Assembly: GCA_017416705.1 (NCBI GenBank)
Contig: JAFQBG010000006.1
Span: 1 to 64,000 of the forward strand
Reading direction: 5' to 3'
Length of the DNA: 64,000 nucleotides
DNA from: Bacteroidaceae bacterium
GTDB taxonomy: Bacteria > Bacteroidota > Bacteroidia > Bacteroidales > Bacteroidaceae
Shown: positions 36,320-46,191 of the stretch, piece by piece
Layout of the letters: each line of letters opens with the position of its first letter
How positions within the stretch are numbered: position 1 is the stretch's first letter
Program-made: the position numbers and the translations under genes
The notes under the pieces: generated by a model
What the model was told of the DNA's origin: nothing
What the model saw: the letters and a program-made list of their open reading frames with translations, nothing else
The model's database searches: none

Positions 36320-36919
36320 TTACTTGTGTCGCGCAGCCAATTCTCTTTCAATATCTTCAAGTGAAAATCCCATTTGCTCGTTCAACACCAACAGGTGGTA
36401 TATGAGGTCGGACGCTTCGTACAGGTAGCGTGCCTTGTTGCCGTCTATTGCCTCTATAACCGTCTCCACAGCCTCCTCGCCTACTTTTTGCGCTATCTTA
36501 TTCACCCCCTTGCCAAACAGATGGGTGGTGTACGAGCCTTCGGGCATTTCGGCATGACGTTGCTGTATGACTGCTTGTAATTTTCTGATGAAGCCCTCGT
36601 TTTGGGGAGTATCGAAACAAGCGACAGTGCCTCTATGACACACCGGGCCACAAGGCTTGCCCATGAGCAGCAGGGTGTCGTTGTCGCAATCGGCATACAT
36701 CGAAACCACTTCGATATAGTTACCGCTGGTTTCGCCCTTTGTCCACAGGCTATTGCGGGAACGACTGAAAAATGTGGCTTTTTTACTTGCTACGGTTTTG
36801 TCAAAAGCCTCCTCGTTCATGTATGCCACCATGAGCACTTTCAACGTCACACTATCCTGCACGACAACCGGCAACAGGCCATCGCTGTTTTTAGTCAAAT
36901 TAAAATCGGAAAATTTCAT
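36320..36919 (-). CDS. hisIE: Bifunctional phosphoribosyl-AMP cyclohydrolase/phosphoribosyl-ATP diphosphatase
   Basis: A 199-residue fusion of steps 2 and 3 of histidine synthesis. The HisI domain (about 1-105) shows VLMVAYMNEEAF, SRSRNSLWTKGETSGN and DCDNDTLLL with the metal-binding Cys. The HisE domain (about 115-199) shows VGEEAVETVIEA and DLIYHLLVL. The start is the ATG at 36919; a longer open frame upstream overlaps hisF and is not HisI-like. It is the last gene of the his operon. Confidence 0.95.
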   Translation of the reverse strand: MKFSDFNLTKNSDGLLPVVVQDSVTLKVLMVAYMNEEAFDKTVASKKATFFSRSRNSLWTKGETSGNYIEVVSMYADCDNDTLLLMGKPCGPVCHRGTVACFDTPQNEGFIRKLQAVIQQRHAEMPEGSYTTHLFGKGVNKIAQKVGEEAVETVIEAIDGNKARYLYEASDLIYHLLVLNEQMGFSLEDIERELAARHK

Positions 36920-36975
36920 ATATCTATTTTTTATATTATTCGTTTGTTCATTTTCGTATTTATGCCAAGCAAGGC

Positions 36976-37731
36976 TCACAGCCTGACTTTTATACCATTG
37001 CGTGATAGTTCTTTTTTCAGGTCGCCTATTGTTATGTCGCCATAATGAAAAATACTTGCAGCAAGAGCCGCATCGGCACACCCTTTGGAAAGCACATCCA
37101 CTATATCCTTTACCGAGCCTGCCCCACCCGATGCAATCACCGGTATGGATAGTTCGTTGCATAAGCGGGCAAACAGATCGCATGGATAACCGCTACGAAC
37201 GCCGTCGTGGTCCATGGATGTGAGCAGTATCTCCCCTGCTCCACGCTCCTGTCCTTCGTGAGCCCAAGCAAACAGTTCGCGCTCGGTCAGCTGCCTGCCC
37301 CCATGCGTTGTTATGAGCCATTTGTCACCGACTTTTTTGGCATCTATTGCCAACACCACAAACTGGCTCCCGTACTTCGAAGCTATTTCATCTATGAGCG
37401 CCGGGTTGCGCACCGCCGCGCTGTTTATGGATATTTTATCGGCACCCACACCCAACAGGCGGGCTGCATCGTCTATGGTTGATATACCGCCGCCTACGGT
37501 AAACGGTATGTTTATATTCTCGGCTATACGTTCCACAAGCGATGTGAAGGTATTGCGCCCCTCGACCGTTGCGCTTATGTCGAGATAGACAAGCTCGTCG
37601 GCACCCTGCATGGCATACATCTTGCCCATTTCCACTGCATCGCCCACGTCTTTCAGTTCCACGAAATTCACTCCTTTTACTGTACGTCCCTCCTTCACGT
37701 CCAGACAAGGGATTATGCGTTTAGCAACCAT
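36976..37731 (-). CDS. hisF: Imidazole glycerol phosphate synthase subunit HisF
   Basis: A 251-residue TIM barrel that uses ammonia from HisH to form imidazole glycerol phosphate and AICAR. The start [20 protein letters not shown] carries the catalytic Asp, and phosphate-binding GGGIST and IASGGAG segments are present. It overlaps hisA by 19 nt. Confidence 0.96.
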   Translation of the reverse strand: MVAKRIIPCLDVKEGRTVKGVNFVELKDVGDAVEMGKMYAMQGADELVYLDISATVEGRNTFTSLVERIAENINIPFTVGGGISTIDDAARLLGVGADKISINSAAVRNPALIDEIASKYGSQFVVLAIDAKKVGDKWLITTHGGRQLTERELFAWAHEGQERGAGEILLTSMDHDGVRSGYPCDLFARLCNELSIPVIASGGAGSVKDIVDVLSKGCADAALAASIFHYGDITIGDLKKELSRNGIKVRL

Positions 37732-38447
37732 TGTTCTATTTCTTTTAACGTTATTTTACCCTCGTATATGGCTTTGCCTGTTATTACGGCTCTTATTCCG
37801 TTCTCCTGTGCTTTTTGTATATCGTGCATGCACGATATACCACCGCTAAGGGTTATATCGACCATCGGGAATTCCTGTTGCAAGCCCGTATATAATTGCA
37901 TGTCGGGCCCTTGCAACATACCGTCTTTTGCTATATCGGTACATATCATCTGCGTCAGTCCGTTAGGAATGTACAAATGCAACAGTTCCTCTATTTTCAT
38001 CTGCGACTGTTCGAGCCAACCGTTCACTGCCACTCGACCATTGCGCACGTCGGCACCTAATATTATATGTGCAGAACCATAATTATGCAACCACTCGGCA
38101 AAACACTCGGGTTTCTCAACCGCTATACTGCCACAAATTATGCGCGAAGCACCTGCATTAAGCACGCTGCGCAGGGCATCCTCGCTTTTTATTCCACCGC
38201 CCCATTCAATGTCGAGCGTGGTGGCGGCAGCTATACGTTCAAGTGCCGACAGATTGGTTTTTGACGGTTGTTTTGCCTTTGCCCCATCGAGATCGACTAT
38301 GTGCAGGCGACGCACACCGCAATCGGCAAACTGTTTTGCCATATCCAACGGATTTGTGTCGTACACCTTGGTACGAGCATAATCGCCCTGCGTAAGCCGC
38401 ACACAGCGACCATCTATAAGGTCTATTGCCGGAATAATATCTATCAT
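37713..38447 (-). CDS. hisA: Phosphoribosylformimino-5-aminoimidazole carboxamide ribotide isomerase
   Basis: A 244-residue TIM barrel isomerase, paralogous to HisF. It starts [20 protein letters not shown] with the catalytic Asp and contains the phosphate-binding WGGGIKSED and [10 protein letters not shown] segments. It overlaps hisH by 4 nt, so translation is probably coupled. Confidence 0.96.
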   Translation of the reverse strand: MIDIIPAIDLIDGRCVRLTQGDYARTKVYDTNPLDMAKQFADCGVRRLHIVDLDGAKAKQPSKTNLSALERIAAATTLDIEWGGGIKSEDALRSVLNAGASRIICGSIAVEKPECFAEWLHNYGSAHIILGADVRNGRVAVNGWLEQSQMKIEELLHLYIPNGLTQMICTDIAKDGMLQGPDMQLYTGLQQEFPMVDITLSGGISCMHDIQKAQENGIRAVITGKAIYEGKITLKEIEQWLLNA

Positions 38448-39034
38448 AGGTCAATAAAATTTTTCAATATGGTTTCGCCTACATCGCCGCTCTTTTCGGG
38501 ATGAAATTGTGTGCCATAAAAATTGTCTTTCGCAAGTGCAGCAGCAAATTCACACCCGTTTGTGGCTGTGGCAATAGCCTCGTCGCACAGATTGGGGGCA
38601 TAGGAGTGAACAAAATAGACATAAGCACTGTTCTCCACGCCGTCGAAAAGCGATGAACGCAGATTTTCTATACTGTTCCACCCCATGTGAGGCACTTTCA
38701 CCCCCTGTTCTTTACATGGCGTGAAACGTCGGACATCGGTGTCAAAGATACCCAAACAATCGACATCGCCCTCTTCGCTACTGCGACACATTATTTGCAT
38801 GCCCACGCATATTCCAAGCACAGGCTGTTTTAATTCTTTTAGCACTTGGCACAAACCGCGTTCTTGCAGTTTCTGCATTGCCGATGCGGCAGCCCCCACT
38901 CCCGGCAAAAGAACTTTTTCGGCAGCACGTATGACTGCGGCATCGCTTGTCACACAAAATTCTGCACCAAGCCGTTTCAGCACATTGCTCACCGAGCGCA
39001 AATTACCCGTATCGTAATCAATTATAGCTATCAT
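38444..39034 (-). CDS. hisH: Imidazole glycerol phosphate synthase glutaminase subunit HisH
   Basis: A 196-residue class I glutamine amidotransferase. Nucleophile C76 is in VLGICVGMQIM, the N terminus is IAIIDYDTGNLRSV, and the His/Glu of the triad are in GTQFHPEKSG. It feeds ammonia to HisF. It overlaps hisB and hisA by 4 nt each. Confidence 0.96.
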   Translation of the reverse strand: MIAIIDYDTGNLRSVSNVLKRLGAEFCVTSDAAVIRAAEKVLLPGVGAAASAMQKLQERGLCQVLKELKQPVLGICVGMQIMCRSSEEGDVDCLGIFDTDVRRFTPCKEQGVKVPHMGWNSIENLRSSLFDGVENSAYVYFVHSYAPNLCDEAIATATNGCEFAAALAKDNFYGTQFHPEKSGDVGETILKNFIDL

Positions 39035-40155
39035 AACACCCCTTTACTGCTTGGTAGATTATAGTTAAACGTATCGCGACGTACCGCCATGCGCAAAGCA
39101 CGTGCAAATGCCTTGAAGACTCCCTCGACCAGATGATGATTGTTCTCCCCTTTTGCCGATATATGCAGATTGCAATTCATTGCCGATGCCAACGATTTAA
39201 AAAAGTGTTTAAACATCTCGGTAGGTACATCGCCCACATATTCTCGCGTGAAGCAGACATCCCACTCGAAATCGGTTCTGCCGCCAAAGTCCATTAGCAC
39301 CATGGCGCGACATTCGTCCATAGGCAACACAAAACCATAGCGTTCTATTCCGCGCTTATCGCCAAGGGCCTTCACTATGGCACTGCCAAGCACAATTGCT
39401 ATATCCTCTATTGTATGATGCTCATCTACCTGCAAGTCGCCTTGGGCCTCCACCTGCAACGACACACCGGCATGATGCACTATTTGGTCGAGCATGTGAT
39501 TAAGAAAATTCAATCCCGTCTCTATTTTTGACGACAACTTGCCGTCAATATCCACCGTTACCGATATTTGCGTCTCCTTGGTTTCGCGTGTCACTGTGGC
39601 AACGCGCTCCTGCATGCGCAGATACTCGGCTATCTCTTTCCAACTGTCTGTAACCAACACACACGAGGCCGCATAGGAGTGTTTTTTCATTTCGTCGATA
39701 CGCTCTTTGTCGTTGGTATATAATATGGCTTTTGCACCCAAGTTGGCAGCCAGCACGACATCGGTCAGTCTGTCGCCTATCACATAGGATTGCGCCAGAT
39801 TGTACTCGCCGCTCATATACTTGCCGAACATGCCCGTAGAGGGCTTGCGTGTTGGCTTGTTCTCGTGCGCATAGGAGGTATCTATCAATTGTTCATCGAA
39901 CACGACACCCTCGCCACGCAAGGTATTGAGCATCTTGTTGTGAACAACATCGAATTTTTCTTGGGGGTAATTATTGGTGCCAAGACCGTCTTGGTTACTT
40001 GCCAAGACAAGTTCGTAGCCGTAATTGGAGATTGCGGCAAGCGCACCTATTACAGCCGGCATGAAAACAAGTTGTTCCAGAGTATCAACCTGTTCGGTAA
40101 CCGGTGGTTCCCATATTATTGTGCCATCGCGGTCTATAAAGAGTGCTTTTTTCAT
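39031..40155 (-). CDS. hisB: Bifunctional histidinol-phosphatase/imidazoleglycerol-phosphate dehydratase
   Basis: A 374-residue fusion. The N-terminal HAD phosphatase (about 1-165; FIDRDGTIIWEPP with D8 and D10) removes phosphate from histidinol phosphate. The C-terminal IGPD domain (about 180-374) has the metal-binding HHAG, DEHHTIED and a later HHLVEGVFK. This is the same domain order as enterobacterial HisB. It overlaps hisC by 4 nt. Confidence 0.96.
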   Translation of the reverse strand: MKKALFIDRDGTIIWEPPVTEQVDTLEQLVFMPAVIGALAAISNYGYELVLASNQDGLGTNNYPQEKFDVVHNKMLNTLRGEGVVFDEQLIDTSYAHENKPTRKPSTGMFGKYMSGEYNLAQSYVIGDRLTDVVLAANLGAKAILYTNDKERIDEMKKHSYAASCVLVTDSWKEIAEYLRMQERVATVTRETKETQISVTVDIDGKLSSKIETGLNFLNHMLDQIVHHAGVSLQVEAQGDLQVDEHHTIEDIAIVLGSAIVKALGDKRGIERYGFVLPMDECRAMVLMDFGGRTDFEWDVCFTREYVGDVPTEMFKHFFKSLASAMNCNLHISAKGENNHHLVEGVFKAFARALRMAVRRDTFNYNLPSSKGVL

Positions 40156-41189
40156 GGTTCGTATTTTTCAATTATTTCTAATAGCTTATCATTCTCTTCG
40201 GCAGTGCCTATCGTAATTCTAAGACACCCTTCGCAGCCTGCCACGCGCGAACGGTCGCGCACTATGACACCGTTCGATATGAGTGCCTCGTACATTTGCG
40301 GGGCATCATCGACCTTGACAAGAAGAAAATTGGCATCGCTCGGATATACTTTTCGTACAGATTTCATAGCCGACAACCGCTCCGACACACGCCTGCGCTC
40401 GCTGATTATTGCTGCTACCTCGTTGCCGACATTGCGCGATAGCAGCCCAAAGGCTTTCTCCATTGCCGGCAAATTAATATTGTAGGGATATTTCACCGCC
40501 GCAAACAGACGCATTATCTCGACATTCGCAAATGCCAACCCCAGACGCAGCGCAGCCATTCCATAGGCCTTCGACAGCGTTTGCAATACAATTAAATTAT
40601 TATACTCCGCAAGCATTGCCAGCATGCTCTGCTGCGACGAAAAATCTATATATGCCTCATCGACCACCAAAATACCATTAAAATATTCCAATATATAGCG
40701 CATCTGCTCCAATGGGAACGAAAGCCCCGTTGGGTTATTGGGCGAACATAGGAATATCAATTTTGTGTTGGCATCGCATGCGTTCAGTATGTCGGCTGTG
40801 GGCAACGAGTAGTCGGGCGACAGGCGTACCTCCTTTATGGGCACATTGTTTATATCGGCTGCCACACGATACATGCCATACGTGGGCGCAATAGTCACGA
40901 CGTTATCCACCTGCGGTTCACAAAAAATTCTGATACAAAGGTCGATAGCCTCGTCGCTGCCATTGCCTATGAATATTTGCTCGGCAGGGATTTTTTTTAT
41001 CTCGGCTATTCTGTTTTTCAGTGCAGCCTGCGTTGGGTCGGGATAGCGGTTATAGCCATTGTTGTAGGGGTTCTCGTTGGCATCGAGAAAAACGCCCAAA
41101 CTGCCTTTGTATTCGTCGCGTGCGGTTGAATAGGGGGCAAGCGACAATATATTTTTTCGTACCAGTCCTAATAGCTCTTCTATTGTCAT
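40152..41189 (-). CDS. hisC: Histidinol-phosphate aminotransferase
   Basis: A 345-residue fold-type I PLP enzyme that converts imidazole acetol phosphate and glutamate to histidinol phosphate. Typical segments are DANENPYNNGYNRYPDPTQ, IFLCSPNNPTG, and the PLP lysine in LSKAYGMAALRLG. It lies 63 nt after hisD; that gap shows no terminator. Confidence 0.95.
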   Translation of the reverse strand: MTIEELLGLVRKNILSLAPYSTARDEYKGSLGVFLDANENPYNNGYNRYPDPTQAALKNRIAEIKKIPAEQIFIGNGSDEAIDLCIRIFCEPQVDNVVTIAPTYGMYRVAADINNVPIKEVRLSPDYSLPTADILNACDANTKLIFLCSPNNPTGLSFPLEQMRYILEYFNGILVVDEAYIDFSSQQSMLAMLAEYNNLIVLQTLSKAYGMAALRLGLAFANVEIMRLFAAVKYPYNINLPAMEKAFGLLSRNVGNEVAAIISERRRVSERLSAMKSVRKVYPSDANFLLVKVDDAPQMYEALISNGVIVRDRSRVAGCEGCLRITIGTAEENDKLLEIIEKYEP

Positions 41190-41252
41190 GATTACAGAAT
41201 TTATTTTACGAAATTGTTTAAATTTCCCAAATTACTATCTTATGCAAGCCAT

Positions 41253-42566
41253 TCATTCGCCGTTTTTTTGTTCGGCAAGCAAACTATCCATGCGCGTTGT
41301 CACAGCAGCGGCATGAGCATCAAGCCCCTCGGCACGAGCCATTGCGACAATGGTCTTACTCAAATTCATCAAGCCGTCGGGCGTCAGTTCCTGATATGTT
41401 ATTTTACGTACATAGCTATCGACGTTCACACCGCTATGCGAGCGTGCCCACCCCGACGTAGGCAGCGTGTGGTTGGTTCCCGAGGCATAATCGCCTGCGC
41501 TTTCGGGCGAATAGTTTCCTATGAAGACACTGCCGGCCGATACCACTCGTGCCGACACTCCCCATGGGTCGTTAGTCGATATTATCAGATGTTCGGGGGC
41601 ATATTTATTTACAAATGCTATTCGTGCATCGGCATCGGGCAGTACGATTATTCTGCTGTTTGCCAACGATTTCATGGCATACTCCTTGCGCGGTAATTGT
41701 TCGAGCTGTTTTAGCAAAGCACTGCACACATCGTCGGCTGTTTTTTCGTTCGAACAGACGAGTATGGCCTGCGAGTCGGTGCCATGCTCGGCTTGCGAAA
41801 GTATATCCGATGCCACAAACTCGGGAACAGCACAGTCATCGGCCATGACAAGGACCTCGGAGGGGCCTGCCGGCATATCTATCGCAACCGTCGAGGATAG
41901 CATCTCCTTGGCTTTTGTGACATATCTGTTTCCGGGACCGAATATTTTATCGACAGCAGGTATGGTGGCAGTGCCATAAGTCATGGCAGCTATGGCTTGC
42001 GCTCCACCTACCTTATATATTTTTTCTACTCCGCACACCATAGCGGCAAAAAGCACCGCCGGAGCTATGCTACCCTGCTTGTCGGGCGGCGTGCATAGGA
42101 TTATCTCCTTGCACCCTGCGACCTTGGCAGGAATGGCCAACATGAGCACAGTCGAGAACAACGGCGCTGTGCCACCGGGAATATACAACCCCACACGCTC
42201 TATGGGTACGGCCCGTTGAACACATAGAACGCCGGGTATGGTTTCGACGCGCACCGGTTCGAAGCGTTGCGCCATGTGGAAACGGGTTATATTCCTCACC
42301 GCCTCGGCAATGGCCTCTCTTAGCTCGGGGACAATTTTCTCGTAGGCACCTTTAAGTTCCCGGGACGATACCTCAATTGTATCGAGCGCGACTCCGTCTA
42401 TCTGCACTGACAATGCACGTATAGCCTCATCGCCTTTTTCTTTTACAAGAGCAATAATATCGGCCACTCGTTGCGCTATACTATCATCGTCGGCAAGACG
42501 ACGCTGGCACAAGGCAGGCCACTCTTCGACCGAAGGGTTTATATATTTCTTTATTATCTGTTCCAT
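41253..42566 (-). CDS. hisD: Histidinol dehydrogenase
   Basis: A 437-residue enzyme catalysing the two final NAD-dependent oxidations of histidinol to histidine. Typical segments are GPGNRYVTKAKE, MPAGPSEVLVMADD, the zinc/substrate region SQAEHGTDSQ and WARSHSGVNVDSYVRK near the C terminus. It starts 4 nt after hisG. Confidence 0.96.
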   Translation of the reverse strand: MEQIIKKYINPSVEEWPALCQRRLADDDSIAQRVADIIALVKEKGDEAIRALSVQIDGVALDTIEVSSRELKGAYEKIVPELREAIAEAVRNITRFHMAQRFEPVRVETIPGVLCVQRAVPIERVGLYIPGGTAPLFSTVLMLAIPAKVAGCKEIILCTPPDKQGSIAPAVLFAAMVCGVEKIYKVGGAQAIAAMTYGTATIPAVDKIFGPGNRYVTKAKEMLSSTVAIDMPAGPSEVLVMADDCAVPEFVASDILSQAEHGTDSQAILVCSNEKTADDVCSALLKQLEQLPRKEYAMKSLANSRIIVLPDADARIAFVNKYAPEHLIISTNDPWGVSARVVSAGSVFIGNYSPESAGDYASGTNHTLPTSGWARSHSGVNVDSYVRKITYQELTPDGLMNLSKTIVAMARAEGLDAHAAAVTTRMDSLLAEQKNGE

Positions 42567-42570
42567 AAAT

Positions 42571-43422
42571 TTATAATACTATTTTTTCGAGCGACAGCAC
42601 CAATATTCCCTCGGCGCCGATAGCTTTGAGCTTTTCTATTATATCCCATAGTTCTTTTTCGTCAACCACAGTTTGCAACGAACACCATTCGCTGTTGGCA
42701 AGCGGTATTACGGTGGGGCTGCGCATGGCAGGCAACATTGCCACAGCCTCGTCCAAGGCTGTCACCGGCAGGTTCAAAACGAGATATTTTTTACCATAGC
42801 CTTTTTGCACCGACTCAAAACGCGATATCAGCTGTTGCGCCATGGCCATTTTTTCGCCATCGAGGCCGGGCGTTGCTATCAGCACCGCCTCGGAGTGTAG
42901 GACCTTTTCCACCTCCACAAGACCGTTGGAAATGAGCGTACCGCCCGATGATACAATATCGAATATGGCATCGGCAAGCCCGGCAGCCGGGGCTATCTCC
43001 ACCGAGCCGGTTATGGTATGTATGTCGGCTTTTATTCCCTTTTGGTCGAAGTAGTTTTTCAGCACATTGGGATAGGACGTAGCAATGCGTTTGCCGTTAA
43101 AATAGTCCAAGCCTGTATATTCCACGTTTTTGGGAACGGCAAGCGATATTCTGCACTCCCCGAACCCCAATTTTTGTATTACATCCACCGCATAACCACG
43201 TTCCTGTACCTCGTTGTAACCTACTATTCCCAAGTCGGCTGCTCCCATTGCAACAGTCTGCGGTATATCATCGTCGCGCAAAAAAAGTATCTCGACCGGC
43301 AACCCCGATGCACGCATAAGGAATTTGCGTTTTTCCTCGCCTATCATCACTCCCGACTCGCGTAGCAGTTCTATGCTCTGCTCGTTCAATCGTCCTTTTG
43401 TCTGTATGGCTATTCTTAACAT
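42571..43422 (-). CDS. hisG: ATP phosphoribosyltransferase (long form)
   Basis: A 283-residue long-form HisG, the first and feedback-controlled enzyme of histidine synthesis. The catalytic part starts LRIAIQTKGRLNEQS and contains the PRPP-binding region VSSGGTLISNGL. The extra C-terminal regulatory domain (about 210-283) that binds histidine is present, so HisZ is not needed. It is the first structural gene of the operon. A leader peptide and attenuator precede it. Confidence 0.96.
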   Translation of the reverse strand: MLRIAIQTKGRLNEQSIELLRESGVMIGEEKRKFLMRASGLPVEILFLRDDDIPQTVAMGAADLGIVGYNEVQERGYAVDVIQKLGFGECRISLAVPKNVEYTGLDYFNGKRIATSYPNVLKNYFDQKGIKADIHTITGSVEIAPAAGLADAIFDIVSSGGTLISNGLVEVEKVLHSEAVLIATPGLDGEKMAMAQQLISRFESVQKGYGKKYLVLNLPVTALDEAVAMLPAMRSPTVIPLANSEWCSLQTVVDEKELWDIIEKLKAIGAEGILVLSLEKIVL

Positions 43423-43462
43423 ATTGTATAGTGTTTATTAATTGCTTATATAGTATTTAAAT

Positions 43463-43503
43463 AAAAAAAACGCGGAAACCACCACATAAAGGGTTGTTTC
43501 CGC
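43463..43503 (-). terminator. Histidine operon attenuator hairpin
   Basis: On the minus strand GCGGAAAC (43503-43496) pairs with GTTTCCGC (43479-43472) around a 16-nt loop, followed by G and eight T residues. The loop segments AACCCTT (43495-43489) and ATGTGGT (43487-43481) are exact complements of AAGGGTT (43540-43534) and ACCACAT (43555-43549) in the leader peptide gene. A competing antiterminator is therefore possible. It ends 40 nt before hisG. Confidence 0.8.
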
Positions 43504-43531
43504 ATTATCTTTGTATAAACAGATTATTGCA

Positions 43532-43588
43532 CTAACCCTTATAGGCTAATGTGGTATAATGGCGATGGTGTACAAGTATCTGTTTCAT
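43532..43588 (-). CDS. hisL: His operon leader peptide
   Basis: An 18-codon frame on the minus strand from ATG (43588) to TAG, encoding MKQILVHHRHYTTLAYKG. Three of four consecutive codons (7, 8 and 10) specify histidine. The stop codon lies 28 nt before the attenuator stem. A ribosome stalled at the His codons would leave codons 17-18 (AAGGGT) free to pair with the terminator loop; one that reaches the stop would mask them. This is the classical attenuation logic. It is too short for automatic gene callers. Confidence 0.8.
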   Translation of the reverse strand: MKQILVHHRHYTTLAYKG

Positions 43589-43647
43589 AATATCGTTTAC
43601 AGTTTTTGCAAGGCAGGCTATTTTATCATAGCTCCATTGAACGAGAG

Positions 43648-43677
43648 CAAAAATATTCTTTTTTTTTCGAAAACAAA
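43648..43677 (-). promoter_or_regulatory. Promoter of the his operon
   Basis: On the minus strand, TTTG (43677-43674), an 18-nt spacer and TATTTTTG (43655-43648) lie about 60 nt upstream of the leader peptide start. It lies just after the cysE stop; no terminator is visible between, so read-through from the cys genes is possible. Confidence 0.5.
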
Positions 43678-43729
43678 AATTTTTACAACATTTTTTACGA
43701 AAAACAAGAAAAATACAAACTTTTTGAAT

Positions 43730-44617
43730 TTATTTCTTCTGTACCACTTGCACTCCACACGGCACATCCTCTGTCACCCATACGTTGCCTCCTATCACAG
43801 CGCCATCGCCCACCGTAACTCGCCCGAGTACGGTGGCATTACTATATACAATAACATTGTTGCCTATTATAGGATGCCTTGGTATTCCTTTTATAGGATG
43901 CCCGTTTTCGTCGAGCGGGAAACTTTTTGCACCGAGCGTAACACCCTGATACAGTTTTACATTATTGCCTATGACACATGTTTCGCCAATGACAACACCC
44001 GTTCCGTGGTCTATTGAAAAATAGTCGCCTATGCAAGCACCGGGATGTATATCTATGCCTGTTTCGCTATGCGCCTGCTCGGTTATCATGCGTGGCAACA
44101 ACGGAACCGACAGTTCGTATAATTTATGCGCCATACGATAGTTCACTACCGCCTTCACCGTTGGGTAGCAGCTGATAACCTCGCCACAGCACGTTGCCGC
44201 CGGGTCGCCGTTATACGTGGCTATCACATCCATGGCCATTTTACGACGCAGCTCGGGCAGATATTCCACAAATGCGGTTGCACTGTCGTATGCTATTTTC
44301 ATTCTCTCGTCGCTTGTATGTTGGTCGTGGCAAAAACAATAAGCGGCATATATCTGGGAGGAGAGTTTGGTATATAGCTTCTCTATATTCACGCCCAAAC
44401 GATAGGAAAGCGTAGTGTCGTTACGTGTCGGCTCACCATAATAACCGGGGAATATTATGGTTCGCACAAGTTCTATTATTTCGGATACTATTTTACCCGA
44501 TGGCATTTGTTGTCCGTCGGCAGTGCAATATAATAGTTTTTCATTCTTGCCCATGTTCAATAAGTCATCGACCACTCGTGGTATAAACTCGGTGACACCG
44601 CTGTTTTTCATACTCAT
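43730..44617 (-). CDS. cysE: Serine O-acetyltransferase
   Basis: A 295-residue acetyltransferase forming O-acetylserine from serine and acetyl-CoA. A helical N-terminal part (about 1-170) is followed by the left-handed beta-helix with hexapeptide repeats, including DIHPGACIGDYFSIDHGTGV and NNVKLYQGVTLGA. It lies 3 nt after cysK, so the two enzymes of cysteine synthesis are co-transcribed. It ends a run of minus-strand genes beginning with the nitroreductase at 48032. Confidence 0.92.
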   Translation of the reverse strand: MSMKNSGVTEFIPRVVDDLLNMGKNEKLLYCTADGQQMPSGKIVSEIIELVRTIIFPGYYGEPTRNDTTLSYRLGVNIEKLYTKLSSQIYAAYCFCHDQHTSDERMKIAYDSATAFVEYLPELRRKMAMDVIATYNGDPAATCCGEVISCYPTVKAVVNYRMAHKLYELSVPLLPRMITEQAHSETGIDIHPGACIGDYFSIDHGTGVVIGETCVIGNNVKLYQGVTLGAKSFPLDENGHPIKGIPRHPIIGNNVIVYSNATVLGRVTVGDGAVIGGNVWVTEDVPCGVQVVQKK

Positions 44618-44620
44618 AAC

Positions 44621-45553
44621 TTATATATTAAATAGGTTAGTAGATAGGTAACGTTCGCCATTGTCGGGCAACACGACCACAATATTTTTTTTATGATTTT
44701 CCTTGCGACGTTGCACATTGGCTGCTGCCCACAGGGCTGCTCCGCCCGAGTAGCCCACAAGAAAGCCCTCGCTGCGAGCCAACCGACGTGCCGTTTCTAT
44801 TGCCGCCTCATCGGTAACCGATATCACTTCGTCCACCAACGCGCTGTCGTAGTTTGCAGGTACAAAACCGGCACCTATGCCTTGTATTTTATGCGCTCCG
44901 GGTTGCCCACCCGACAGCACCGGCGAGGAGGAGGGCTCCACAGCCACCACCTGAATGTTTTTATTTAATTCTTTTAGCCTACGCGCCACCCCCGAGAGCG
45001 TGCCGCCTGTTCCAACTGCCACAACCAATATATCGACGTTGCCATCGGTAGCCTGCCATATTTCCCAAGCGGTGGTATCATAATGAGCCAAAGGATTGTC
45101 GCTATTCTCGAACTGTTTCAGCATCACCGCCGCAGGATTTTTTGCTACTATATCGTGTGCCTTGTCTATTGCCCCTTGCATGCCCTGTGCAGCCGGTGTC
45201 AACACCAATTCCGCTCCATAGGCTGCAAGCAAAGCACGACGTTCAATGCTCATAGTCTCGGGCATTGTAAGAACCAAACGATAGCCTTTCACAGCCGCTA
45301 CCATAGCCAAGCCCACACCGGTATTGCCACTTGTAGGCTCCACGATTATGGCACCGGGAGCCAATTCCCCACGTTGCTCGGCACCGCAAACCATAGATAG
45401 CGCGGCGCGGTCTTTCACGCTGCCTGCCGGATTAAAATATTCCAATTTTGCCAATGGAGCATTTGGCAAACCGACATCCTGCGCAAACCGCGACAGCCGC
45501 AACATGGGTGTATTGCCTATGAGTTCTGTTATATGTTCTGCTATATGACTCAT
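44621..45553 (-). CDS. cysK: Cysteine synthase (O-acetylserine sulfhydrylase)
   Basis: A 310-residue fold-type II PLP enzyme that makes cysteine from O-acetylserine and sulfide. The PLP lysine is K47 in [12 protein letters not shown]. The substrate loop is [13 protein letters not shown] and the phosphate-binding loop is GTGGTLSG. CysK and CysM are hard to separate by eye. The cysE neighbour supports the assignment. Confidence 0.93.
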   Translation of the reverse strand: MSHIAEHITELIGNTPMLRLSRFAQDVGLPNAPLAKLEYFNPAGSVKDRAALSMVCGAEQRGELAPGAIIVEPTSGNTGVGLAMVAAVKGYRLVLTMPETMSIERRALLAAYGAELVLTPAAQGMQGAIDKAHDIVAKNPAAVMLKQFENSDNPLAHYDTTAWEIWQATDGNVDILVVAVGTGGTLSGVARRLKELNKNIQVVAVEPSSSPVLSGGQPGAHKIQGIGAGFVPANYDSALVDEVISVTDEAAIETARRLARSEGFLVGYSGGAALWAAANVQRRKENHKKNIVVVLPDNGERYLSTNLFNI

Positions 45554-45578
45554 TTATTATATATTTATATTACCTACA

Positions 45579-46172
45579 CTATGAACGTGCGGCAATCTTT
45601 TTTAGTTCTTTGTAAAGACGCTGTACGGGCAGGCCCATGACATTGAAATAGGAGCCTTCGATGTTTTCCACACCAATATAGCCAATCCACTCCTGCGCTC
45701 CATAGGAACCCGCCTTGTCCATTGGCTTATATTTTTCGACATAGTAAGTTATCTCCTCGTCGGTGAGTAGGGCAAAACGCACATCCGATTTTGCAACAAA
45801 ACAATATTGTTCCTTTTTTGTGGTTATGGTGACACCTGTGTAAACAGAATGGGTATGCCCCGACAAGGATTGCAGCATGTTACAAGCATCGGCAGCGTCT
45901 GTCGGTTTACCAAGCGCAACCCCACCCGACCACACTATGGTGTCGGCGGTTATCACCAACTCATCATCGGCCATTTGAGGACGATAAGCATCGGCCTTTT
46001 TCTTCGATATATACAATGGTATATCCCCACCCGACAGATTATCGGGGTAGGACTCGTCAATGCAAGGCAACGCTTTTACTTGGAACGATAAATCGAGCCC
46101 TTGCAACAATTCCTTGCGCCGAGGCGAAGCCGAGGCAAGCACTATTTTGTAATTTTTTATATTATCGAGCAT
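45579..46172 (-). CDS. maf: Maf-like nucleotide pyrophosphatase
   Basis: A 197-residue Maf/Ham1-fold protein that hydrolyses non-canonical or pyrimidine nucleoside triphosphates and is linked to septum inhibition. It shows the Maf start KIVLASASPRRKELL, SADTIV-like ITADTIVW and the KPxDxAGSYGAQ region. The start is the ATG at 46172; 22 further in-frame codons upstream overlap the preceding gene. Confidence 0.92.
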   Translation of the reverse strand: MLDNIKNYKIVLASASPRRKELLQGLDLSFQVKALPCIDESYPDNLSGGDIPLYISKKKADAYRPQMADDELVITADTIVWSGGVALGKPTDAADACNMLQSLSGHTHSVYTGVTITTKKEQYCFVAKSDVRFALLTDEEITYYVEKYKPMDKAGSYGAQEWIGYIGVENIEGSYFNVMGLPVQRLYKELKKIAARS

Positions 46173-46191
46173 ATTATTTATGTATATGATA

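Noticed and set aside
36920-37183. 88-codon N-terminal extension of HisIE
   Set aside because: It overlaps hisF and is Cys/Arg-rich without similarity to HisI.
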